From Candidatus Rifleibacteriota bacterium (lineage in GTDB: Bacteria > Vulcanimicrobiota > Xenobia > Xenobiales > Xenobiaceae), in the NCBI GenBank assembly GCA_900772775.1, contig CAAGRW010000125.1, positions 1 through 6,470 of the forward strand: 6,470 nucleotides of DNA, given 5' to 3'. A program made the position numbers and the translations under genes. Positions 1 through 5,563 of this stretch are shown here, piece by piece. Position 1 is the stretch's first letter, and every line of letters starts with the position of its first letter. Below the pieces are notes generated by a model that saw only the letters and a list, made by a program, of their open reading frames with translations, ran no database searches and was not told where the DNA came from.

Positions 1-48
1 CCTCGAGACAGCGGCGTAAAAATACAGCTTGAAGAACGTAAAATCTAG
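1..48 (+). CDS. possible 3' end of an upstream gene (partial)
   Basis: Frame 1 is open from the left edge and ends at a TAG at 46-48, giving the tail PRDSGVKIQLEERKI. The other two plus-strand frames stop sooner. The residue mix (charged, amphipathic, no low complexity) is like an ordinary protein C-terminus, and truD starts 60 bases later on the same strand, so this could be the end of a gene in the same transcription unit. Fifteen codons are too few to assign a family, and a frame can stay open this long by chance. I cannot name a product. Confidence 0.4.
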   Translation, partial: PRDSGVKIQLEERKI

Positions 49-60
49 GAATAAAAGAAA

Positions 61-96
61 CCTCCAAGAATAGAGCCAATCTTTAAGCGTTGGAGG
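61..96 (+). promoter_or_regulatory. inverted repeat covering the truD ribosome binding site
   Basis: CCTCCAA at 61-67 is exactly complementary to TTGGAGG at 90-96, with a 22-base loop between. The right arm contains GGAGG (92-96), the only good Shine-Dalgarno sequence before truD, 12 bases ahead of the ATG at 109. If the arms pair in the mRNA the ribosome binding site is hidden, which would lower or condition translation of truD. The complementarity is seen directly; the regulatory role is inferred. The stem is only seven pairs, four of them G-C, with a long loop, so it would be only moderately stable. Chance is possible because any CCTCC upstream would pair with a GGAGG. Confidence 0.35.
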
Positions 97-108
97 CTGG
101 ATGCTAGA

Positions 109-1215
109 ATGATAACTTATATTACCAAAAATCTACCCGGCATAGGCGGCGTTATGCGCACCTATCCCGAAGACTTCGTTGTTGAAGAAATTCCGGCTTA
201 TGATTTGCTCAATCAGGGCGAACATATTTTTATCGAAGTTACTAAAAGACAAATTACCACCCAAGCAGTAGTCGGCGAATTGGCTGCAGCTTTGAATATA
301 AAATCTTCTGACATCGGCTATGCCGGCATGAAAGATAGGCAAGCTGTAACGACTCAACGTTTTTCTGTTCCGGCCGCTCTTTGGCCGCTTAAAGAAGGCT
401 ATGCTCCCCTGAGCGTCAATGATACTATTGATCCACACGAACTGACAGAGCGTTTAGTTATACCAGATAATCTTACGTTCCAACTCAAAATTTTGGGATT
501 GCACAATAATAAATTGCGTACTGGTCATCTAAAAGGAAATCGTTTTACTATCCGTTTGCGCCAGTGCGTTTTCAATTGGCCAGAACTTGCCGAGCCTATT
601 CGCCAAGCCATTATGGCTAACGGATTTGCTAATTTTTACGGGCCGCAGCGCTTTGGTAGAGAGGGTAATAATGCGGAAATAGGCCTTAAGGGCTTAAAAA
701 GTGGCAAAATATTCGGCCCTAAATGGCGTAAATGGTTAATTATTTCTGCACTTCAATCCGAACTTTTCAACGTTTGGCTTAATGAACGCATCAATGATGG
801 CCTTTTTGCCACAGCTATTTGTGGTGACGTCTTCGGCAAATTGCCTCAAGGGGGAATTTTTTATTCGACCGAGCCGCAAAATGAGCAACCTAGACTAGAT
901 GCTTTTGAAATTTCACCTTTAGGCCCTATTTTTGGTTGTAAAATGTTTAAAGCCAAAGAAGAAGCTCTGCAAAGAGAACAGAGGATATTAGATCGTTACG
1001 ACATTAAATTGGAAGAATTTAAACCTCTTAAAGCTGAAGGCAGCCGTCGCAAGGCTCGTTTAAAAATTGAAGACTTGGAAATTACCTCAATTGACGGTGA
1101 TCCAGTATTTAAATTTACTCTTCCTTCAGGAAGTTACGCCAGCGTGTTAATCGGCGAATTTACTAAGAGTGACGACCAAAGCGTCAGTGAAGACGACGAT
1201 ACAATTTCTGAGTAA
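109..1215 (+). CDS. truD: tRNA pseudouridine synthase TruD
   Basis: TruD isomerises a uridine in tRNA to pseudouridine; in Escherichia coli the target is U13 of tRNA-Glu. The 368-residue protein matches the family over its full length. The N-terminal block has LPGIGGVMRTYPEDFVVEE (residues 9-27). The catalytic motif is GYAGMKDRQAVTTQ (70-83), in which Asp76 is the expected nucleophile. Further family blocks are HLKGNRFTIRL (140-150), FANFYGPQRFG (173-183) and ISPLGPIFGCKM (268-279). The C-terminal block is FTLPSGSYASVLIGEF (336-351). An acidic tail of about 15 residues follows and is probably not structural. The ATG at 109 puts the N-terminus where the family begins. An in-frame TAA at 52-54 limits upstream starts, and a GGAGG lies 12 bases ahead. 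The gene converges on the minus-strand series and is separated from it by a hairpin. Nothing is missing, so it should be functional. Its exact target uridine in this organism is unknown. Confidence 0.96.
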   Translation: MITYITKNLPGIGGVMRTYPEDFVVEEIPAYDLLNQGEHIFIEVTKRQITTQAVVGELAAALNIKSSDIGYAGMKDRQAVTTQRFSVPAALWPLKEGYAPLSVNDTIDPHELTERLVIPDNLTFQLKILGLHNNKLRTGHLKGNRFTIRLRQCVFNWPELAEPIRQAIMANGFANFYGPQRFGREGNNAEIGLKGLKSGKIFGPKWRKWLIISALQSELFNVWLNERINDGLFATAICGDVFGKLPQGGIFYSTEPQNEQPRLDAFEISPLGPIFGCKMFKAKEEALQREQRILDRYDIKLEEFKPLKAEGSRRKARLKIEDLEITSIDGDPVFKFTLPSGSYASVLIGEFTKSDDQSVSEDDDTISE

Positions 1216-1238
1216 ATACATTTGTTTGCACTAGCAAA

Positions 1239-1291
1239 AATAACTAAGAGCCCTGCAGAACCAAAATATTTCTACAGGGCTCTTAGTTATT
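1239..1291. terminator. bidirectional intrinsic terminator between truD and the DUF3089 gene
   Basis: The arms at 1239-1260 and 1270-1291 are 22 bases each and complementary at 21 positions, around a 9-base loop. The one exception (1256 with 1274) is a C-A mismatch in plus-strand RNA but a G-U pair in minus-strand RNA. The core GAGCCCTG/CAGGGCTC is GC-rich and the outer stem is AT-rich. Reading leftward, the arm runs into TTATTTTTGC, a good U-tract. Reading rightward the U-run is weaker (TTAGTTATTGAG). The hairpin lies 23 bases after the truD stop and 5 bases after the stop of the converging gene, the usual place for a shared terminator. It fits the minus-strand transcript better. Confidence 0.88.
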
Positions 1292-1296
1292 GAGCC

Positions 1297-2241
1297 TTAG
1301 TTTTGAGCATTTTTTTCAAAATATTTACTCAACCTTAAAGCAATATTTTCCTGAAGATTTACATAGTAAAAGCTATAGTCTAAAGAATGGAAACTGGCCG
1401 GCCCAAAACTGGATACGTGACGTGAATAGTAGGCCTTGGGATTTTCCAAGCTGCGACAAATAACGGTGCCTCGTTCCAAACAAAGTTGAGCATCAGCCAA
1501 AGGAGCGCCTATTTCACAATGACCTCCCTTATCCATATGCAACGAGCCTTTATTGAGGCTTAAAGGAGCATAAGTATCATCGGTGCGCCAGTTCAAAGGA
1601 TTGATAGCTCTGGTTCCTGGGGAGAGAAGCACACTCTTTGCCTCTATATTTTCGGGCCCTTCTGTATTGTAGGAAATAATAACCCCAACATCATCAGCAC
1701 TTTGAGCCATTTTAAGGAAAGGACAACTTTGAAGAATAGCATCGAATACACCAAAACCAATTACATAAGCTGCAACCATACGCTTATAATAATCTTGGTG
1801 CTTGGCAAAATAGAGAGTCAAAACATAAAGAGCCATTAAAGAACCTTGTGAATGACCGGCCAAAATGAAAGGCCTACCGTTATTCACATGGGTAAAATAA
1901 TAATCTAAAGCGGCAAAAATATCTTCTCGGGGAGCGCCTTCGTACAATTTAAGTTCTTCTTGCTTACTAAGTTTACCGGCACTAAAAGCATTGCATTGGC
2001 GATACAGCGGTATAAAAACATTAGTAGATTTTGTAAAAACGGAAGCTTGCAAACGCTCATATTTTTTCGCATTGGTGCGTAAAGAAGAGTCGTTTATATC
2101 ACAAATTAGAGGGGCATTAGCTTCTGTTGGGGCATAGCAAGTAGGACAAAGATAGATTGTATCGGCAGGATGAATTATTTCTTGGGGATAAGCCAACCAG
2201 TTGTTCTTATTCGAATAGTCGGTAACGGTATTTTCTGGCAT
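1297..2241 (-). CDS. DUF3089 family alpha/beta-hydrolase-like protein
   Basis: This 314-residue protein belongs to the DUF3089 family, lipase/esterase-like proteins of the alpha/beta-hydrolase fold with no settled substrate. Seen in the sequence are VFIPLYRQ (75-82), a typical family motif, and the nucleophile elbow FILAGHSQGS (125-134) with Ser131 as the expected nucleophile. The C-terminal block HSLDYSFYYVNLQENIALRL (285-304) contains His285, a candidate catalytic base by position. No signal peptide or membrane segment is evident, so it is probably cytoplasmic, although some family members are exported. Cysteines occur at 32, 35, 47, 83, 173, 242, 254 and 262; the CPTC at 32-35 resembles half a metal site but has no clear partner. 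The start is well supported: AGGTGG lies 10 bases upstream and an in-frame TGA lies six codons before the ATG. It is the last gene of the minus-strand series, 99 bases after brkB, and ends at the terminator. The substrate is unknown. Confidence 0.85.
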   Translation of the reverse strand: MPENTVTDYSNKNNWLAYPQEIIHPADTIYLCPTCYAPTEANAPLICDINDSSLRTNAKKYERLQASVFTKSTNVFIPLYRQCNAFSAGKLSKQEELKLYEGAPREDIFAALDYYFTHVNNGRPFILAGHSQGSLMALYVLTLYFAKHQDYYKRMVAAYVIGFGVFDAILQSCPFLKMAQSADDVGVIISYNTEGPENIEAKSVLLSPGTRAINPLNWRTDDTYAPLSLNKGSLHMDKGGHCEIGAPLADAQLCLERGTVICRSLENPKAYYSRHVSSFGPASFHSLDYSFYYVNLQENIALRLSKYFEKNAQN

Positions 2242-2251
2242 AGCTTTTTTG

Positions 2252-2257
2252 CCACCT
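2252..2257 (-). promoter_or_regulatory. ribosome binding site of the DUF3089 gene
   Basis: On the minus strand this reads AGGTGG, 10 bases before the ATG at 2241. An in-frame TGA lies between this site and the start of the spacer, so no earlier start is possible. A strong site of its own suggests the gene is translated independently of brkB, whose stop is about 80 bases upstream. Confidence 0.7.
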
Positions 2258-2266
2258 CACTTAAAA

Positions 2267-2339
2267 CTTATTGCTGAAGACCCGGCCGATTTTGCTAACT
2301 GAACTGTAAATCCTTGTCAGCTTTTTAAACAACAATAAG
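2267..2339 (-). repeat. imperfect inverted repeat with an inner hairpin in the brkB-DUF3089 spacer
   Basis: CTTATTGCTG at 2267-2276 and CAACAATAAG at 2330-2339 are complementary at nine of ten positions. In minus-strand RNA the tenth is a G-U pair. Inside lies a second, weaker hairpin (GCTGAC with GTTAGC on the minus strand, about 16 bases of loop). The outer right arm also belongs to a 12-base perfect palindrome, AATAAGCTTATT at 2334-2345, that includes the brkB stop codon. On the minus strand the outer stem is followed by TTTT and then by the ribosome binding site of the next gene. It could be a leaky terminator, a processing site or a leader structure; no T-run is long enough to call a terminator. 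No convincing promoter was found in this spacer. Confidence 0.35.
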
Positions 2340-2340
2340 C

Positions 2341-3309
2341 TTATTCCGGCAAAACGCGCTGACCACTGCGCAATTCTTGCTGATAGGCATAAGCGTAAAC
2401 GACTTCAGCTCCTAGTAAAAACACGATAGCCACAATATAAAGCCATGTCATTAAGCCTACTAAATACCAAATAGATCCGTAAAAAGCCGATACTTGACCG
2501 AAACGAACGCCATATTCTAAATAAGCCAAACTGGATAATTTCCAAGCTATGCCCGAAAAAACTGCTCCCGGAATTAAGTAACCTACAGGCAAAGACTCAG
2601 CTGGCAACAGTCGATACATCATCAGAAATAGCACGCTGGCCCCCAAAGGTACAAATATCCAAGAGACTATCCAATTCCAAACTAAAGCCTGATCTAAAGA
2701 AAAACCCAGAAATGAAGGTAAAGCAAAGCTAGAGATAACATTTTGCACCAAAGTCATTAAGCCGGTAAAAGTTAGAAGAGCTATAAAAGCTAAACCAGTA
2801 ACTAAAATAAGATACATGCTTACCAGATTGCTGGAAAACCAGTTGCGTCTATTTGTCATATTCCAGACACGGTGCAAACTATACTCCATAGACACAAACA
2901 TATGGCGTCCTGACCATAAACCCAAAATAACAGAAATAATCACGTTGCGCCCGATATGATCGGCTAAAACGGACAATTCTTTTTCTACCCATTCACTGGT
3001 AGCAGGCATTAGTTGTTGAATCAGTCCTACTGTATAAGCTAAACCGCCAGATTCTTTCAACGAAACTGGGCTTATTTGGGAAAAACCGGTAATAACTTGC
3101 TGATGGATCCAATCTATGGAAAAAATCCAACTAAAAAAAGATACTAAAACCAAACACATGGGAAAGAGCGAAAGGAAAGCATAAAAAGCTATGCCTGCTG
3201 CCAAAAAGGTACAATCATCCCTAATAAAATTGCGGATTACTTCAGCCACAACTAAAAGCCAAAAACGGCAAATATGGCGCAACTGACAGAATTTTCCTTC
3301 TTGCTCCAT
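2341..3309 (-). CDS. YihY/virulence factor BrkB family membrane protein
   Basis: This 322-residue integral membrane protein belongs to the YihY/BrkB family (once mislabelled ribonuclease BN). The N-terminal hallmark is FLAAGIAFYAFLSLFPMCLV (35-54), in the first membrane segment. The C-terminal hallmark is TWLYIVAIVFLLGAEVVYAY (288-307), in the last one. About six hydrophobic segments can be counted, roughly at 36-63, 121-136, 164-188, 211-232, 241-261 and 279-306, as expected for the family. Length is normal. The biochemical role is not established: BrkB was linked to serum resistance in Bordetella, and a transport role has been proposed. The ATG at 3309 follows an in-frame TAG three codons earlier, so no upstream start is possible. 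Only a poor ribosome binding site (GACAGAG) precedes it, and the preceding ATPase gene ends 22 bases before. Translation may therefore depend on coupling to the upstream gene. No functional link to pili is visible beyond position. Confidence 0.9.
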   Translation of the reverse strand: MEQEGKFCQLRHICRFWLLVVAEVIRNFIRDDCTFLAAGIAFYAFLSLFPMCLVLVSFFSWIFSIDWIHQQVITGFSQISPVSLKESGGLAYTVGLIQQLMPATSEWVEKELSVLADHIGRNVIISVILGLWSGRHMFVSMEYSLHRVWNMTNRRNWFSSNLVSMYLILVTGLAFIALLTFTGLMTLVQNVISSFALPSFLGFSLDQALVWNWIVSWIFVPLGASVLFLMMYRLLPAESLPVGYLIPGAVFSGIAWKLSSLAYLEYGVRFGQVSAFYGSIWYLVGLMTWLYIVAIVFLLGAEVVYAYAYQQELRSGQRVLPE

Positions 3310-3331
3310 CTCTGTCTACACTAAGTTAATT

Positions 3332-4399
3332 CTAGTCCTCAAAAAGCTGATCGTGGTATTTTATAACCTCAATATCAGTACAATATTCTTCGGCCACGCT
3401 CATGGAGATTTGCCTGGTATGCAATAAATAAGCTAAATGCAAATCTAAAGTTTGCATACCTTCGGAGCGTCCCATCATTAAGAAGCTACGAATTTGCGAA
3501 GTTTTTCCTTCACGAATAATACCTGACATACTGCTATTCATAAGCATTATTTCCATAGCCGCTATTCGTCCGCCACCGTTACATCTGGGAACAAGCTGTT
3601 GACAAACGATAGCTTTGAGCGATCCGGAAAGCAAAGATCTAACCTGGGGCTGTTCCTCCGGAGGAAACACATCTACTATGCGGGCTAAAGTCTGAGCTAC
3701 AGAACTGGTGTGTAAAGTGGCCAATACTAAGTGCCCAGTTTCGGCCGCGCGTAAAGCCTGGCTTATAGTATCTAAATCGCGCATCTCACCAACCATAAGC
3801 ACATCAGGAGATTCGCGCAAAGAAGCTTTTAAAGCGTCAGCAAAATTATGAGCGTGTCGACCTAGTTCGCGTTGTTCCAAAAACGATTTGGCAATAGGGT
3901 GGATAAATTCAATAGGATCTTCAACAGTAATAATATGATCTGTGCGAGTACAGTTGATATGGTTGAGCATAGCGGCCAAAGTGGTGGATTTTCCACAACC
4001 GGTTGGGCCGGTAACTAGCACAAGGCCTTTAGTAGATTCAGCTATACTCTTAAGAACTTGCGGCAAACCAAGCTTGCTCAAAGTAGGTACTTCGTTGGGA
4101 ATTACGCGAAAAACGGCTCCGCGTCCACCGTAATGATTAAAAGCGTTGACCCTAAAGCGCGATAAACCGGGACAATTGTAGGCAAAGTCGACGTCTCCCA
4201 TAGTGAGAAAAGTTTGATAATCTTCCTCATTCATCAGGGGCAAAATCATATCAGCCACAATTTCATCATCGAGTTCGTCAATATCTAAAAAGTGGATTTT
4301 GCCTTGAATGCGCAAAGCAGGACGACTATTTTCCTGAATGTGCAAATCGGAAGCACCTTTTTCCACAGCTTGGCGCAACAACTTTTCTAAAGTCAACAT
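3332..4399 (-). CDS. PilT/PilU-type type IV pilus motor ATPase (second of tandem pair)
   Basis: PilT-like hexameric ATPases work at the cytoplasmic face of the pilus machine and power retraction of the fibre and twitching motility. The 355-residue protein has the full motif set. The N-terminal domain starts with the family signature GASDLHI (15-21). The Walker A motif is GPTGCGKST (131-139). The Asp box is TVEDPIEF (158-165). The Walker B motif is DVLMVGEMRD (199-208), with Glu205 as the probable catalytic acid. The His box is AETGHLVLATLHT (219-231). The C-terminal IIREGKTSQI (294-303) corresponds to the AIRNLIRE region needed for retraction in PilT. The start lies 3 bases after the stop of the upstream paralogue and in its frame; AGGGGG in that gene's 3' end, 12 bases ahead, is the likely ribosome binding site. 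Whether it acts as PilT or as the accessory PilU cannot be settled by reading alone. No other pilus gene is in the window. Confidence 0.94.
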   Translation of the reverse strand: MLTLEKLLRQAVEKGASDLHIQENSRPALRIQGKIHFLDIDELDDEIVADMILPLMNEEDYQTFLTMGDVDFAYNCPGLSRFRVNAFNHYGGRGAVFRVIPNEVPTLSKLGLPQVLKSIAESTKGLVLVTGPTGCGKSTTLAAMLNHINCTRTDHIITVEDPIEFIHPIAKSFLEQRELGRHAHNFADALKASLRESPDVLMVGEMRDLDTISQALRAAETGHLVLATLHTSSVAQTLARIVDVFPPEEQPQVRSLLSGSLKAIVCQQLVPRCNGGGRIAAMEIMLMNSSMSGIIREGKTSQIRSFLMMGRSEGMQTLDLHLAYLLHTRQISMSVAEEYCTDIEVIKYHDQLFED

Positions 4400-4402
4400 A
4401 TC

Positions 4403-5497
4403 TTAAAAACGCCCCCTATTGCGACTTAAATCTAAACGCGAGCCTAATTCTTTCTTATCATGGCCGCGATTGAGCGCTTCTTGGTAGTCGACTTTGCCTT
4501 CTTCTACCAAACGCAACAACTCATTGTCCATTAAACGCATACCTTTATTGGCGGCCGCTTCAATAATGCCCACCAACTGATGACATTTGTTTTCGCGAAT
4601 AATATTGGCTATGGCCTCGGTATTAAGCATCATTTCTACAGCCGGAACCAAACCTTTGCCATCAGCTTTTGGCAAAAGTTGTTGCGAAATTACAGCATTC
4701 AAACTATCAGCCAACATCGTGCGCACTTGCCACTGCTGTGCGGCAGGAAAAGCACTTATAACGCGACTTATAGTGTGAGTAGCCGAAGTAGTATGCATAG
4801 TGCCTAAAACCAAGTGACCAGTCTCGGCAGCCGTTATTGCCAATTGGATAGTTTCTAAATCGCGCAATTCTCCAATAACAATAACATCGGGATCTTCACG
4901 CAAAGCTGCCGTCAAAGCGCGTTGAAAATTGTAAACATGAACCCCAACCTGACGTTGCACTATCATAGCCATGTTATTGGTATGTACATATTCAATAGGA
5001 TCTTCTATTGTAATCATATGTACAGCCCGATTGTCATTTATATAACGGCACATGGCTGCCAAAGTGCTGGTTTTACCACAACCAGCCGGCCCAGTAACTA
5101 AAACCAAACCATTTCGGTTGGTAGTTAAAGAGGCTATTTGTTCCGGCAAGTTCAACTCTTCAATAGTTGGCGGAGTCCAGGGAATGAGTCTAAAAACAAC
5201 AGACAAACCGCGACTTTGAATATATGTATTGCAACGAAAGCGCGTCGGGCCGACCCCTTCTACGTCCTCTTCATAAGCAAAATCTAAATTGCACTCGTTT
5301 TGGAAGCGCTCATATTCTAATTCGGTAAGGGCCTCTTTTAAAATTTCGTCAATTTCTTCAGATTCTACGGCAGGCATATTTAGAGGCACTAAACGACCGT
5401 AAAGACGTACAGCCGGCGGATAGCCGGAAGACAGAAGCAAATCCGATCCGTCGGCTTTTATCATTTCAGACAAACATTTATTTAAAGAAATAGTCAT
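4403..5497 (-). CDS. PilT/PilU-type type IV pilus motor ATPase (first of tandem pair)
   Basis: This 364-residue ATPase is a paralogue of the next gene, with the same domain order. The signature GSDLLLSSG (17-25) opens the N-terminal domain. The Walker A motif is GPAGCGKTST (136-145). The Asp box is TIEDPIEY (163-170). The Walker B motif is DVIVIGELRD (204-213), with Glu210 as the likely catalytic acid. The His box is AETGHLVLGTMHT (224-236), and the C-terminal IIRENKCHQL (299-308) follows. All residues expected for ATP hydrolysis are present, so both copies should be active motors rather than one active and one decayed. It differs from its neighbour by a longer C-terminus that ends in an arginine-rich tail (from about residue 353), by Thr in place of Ser after the P-loop lysine, and by extra residues in the N-terminal domain. 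The start is supported by GGTGG four bases upstream and an in-frame TAG seven codons before. It follows whiA by 66 bases. PilT versus PilU identity is unresolved. Confidence 0.94.
   Translation of the reverse strand: MTISLNKCLSEMIKADGSDLLLSSGYPPAVRLYGRLVPLNMPAVESEEIDEILKEALTELEYERFQNECNLDFAYEEDVEGVGPTRFRCNTYIQSRGLSVVFRLIPWTPPTIEELNLPEQIASLTTNRNGLVLVTGPAGCGKTSTLAAMCRYINDNRAVHMITIEDPIEYVHTNNMAMIVQRQVGVHVYNFQRALTAALREDPDVIVIGELRDLETIQLAITAAETGHLVLGTMHTTSATHTISRVISAFPAAQQWQVRTMLADSLNAVISQQLLPKADGKGLVPAVEMMLNTEAIANIIRENKCHQLVGIIEAAANKGMRLMDNELLRLVEEGKVDYQEALNRGHDKKELGSRLDLSRNRGRF
4412..4417 (-). promoter_or_regulatory. ribosome binding site of the second PilT-type gene, inside the first
   Basis: The minus strand reads AGGGGG here, within the last codons of the upstream ATPase gene and 12 bases before the ATG at 4399. 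Spacing is at the long end of the useful range. With the upstream stop codon lying between this site and the start, ribosomes finishing the first gene could restart on the second, so translational coupling is likely. Confidence 0.5.
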
Positions 5498-5501
5498 CTC
5501 G

Positions 5502-5506
5502 CCACC
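5502..5506 (-). promoter_or_regulatory. ribosome binding site of the first PilT-type gene
   Basis: The minus strand reads GGTGG followed by four bases and the ATG at 5497. The spacing is short, so this is a weaker match than the similar AGGTGG before the DUF3089 gene, but no alternative start lies between the in-frame TAG upstream and this ATG. Confidence 0.5.
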
Positions 5507-5524
5507 GTTTTTCTAGCATTTTTT

Positions 5525-5552
5525 CTGCTCTTCCTTCGCTTAATTAGAGCAG
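5525..5552 (-). other. stem-loop in the whiA-pilT spacer
   Basis: CTGCTCT at 5525-5531 is exactly complementary to AGAGCAG at 5546-5552 around a 14-base loop. In the minus-strand transcript it forms between the whiA stop and the ribosome binding site of the first ATPase gene. It is followed by A residues, not U residues, so it is not an intrinsic terminator for that strand. It may be an RNA processing or stability element, or chance. Confidence 0.35.
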
Positions 5553-5563
5553 CCACGCAAATG

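Noticed and set aside
29..57. Possible promoter before truD: TTGAAG, 17 bases, TAAAAG
   Set aside because: Each box matches the consensus at only four of six positions, and the first overlaps the probable end of the upstream gene.
133..438. 101-residue minus-strand open frame inside truD
   Set aside because: It is antisense to the conserved TruD catalytic region and shows no family motif.
2341..3309. Ribonuclease BN annotation for the membrane protein
   Set aside because: That name was wrongly attached to the YihY/BrkB family; the protein is a polytopic membrane protein with no nuclease motif.
5525..5552. Stem-loop as a terminator after whiA
   Set aside because: In the minus-strand transcript the stem is followed by A residues rather than U residues, so it does not fit an intrinsic terminator.
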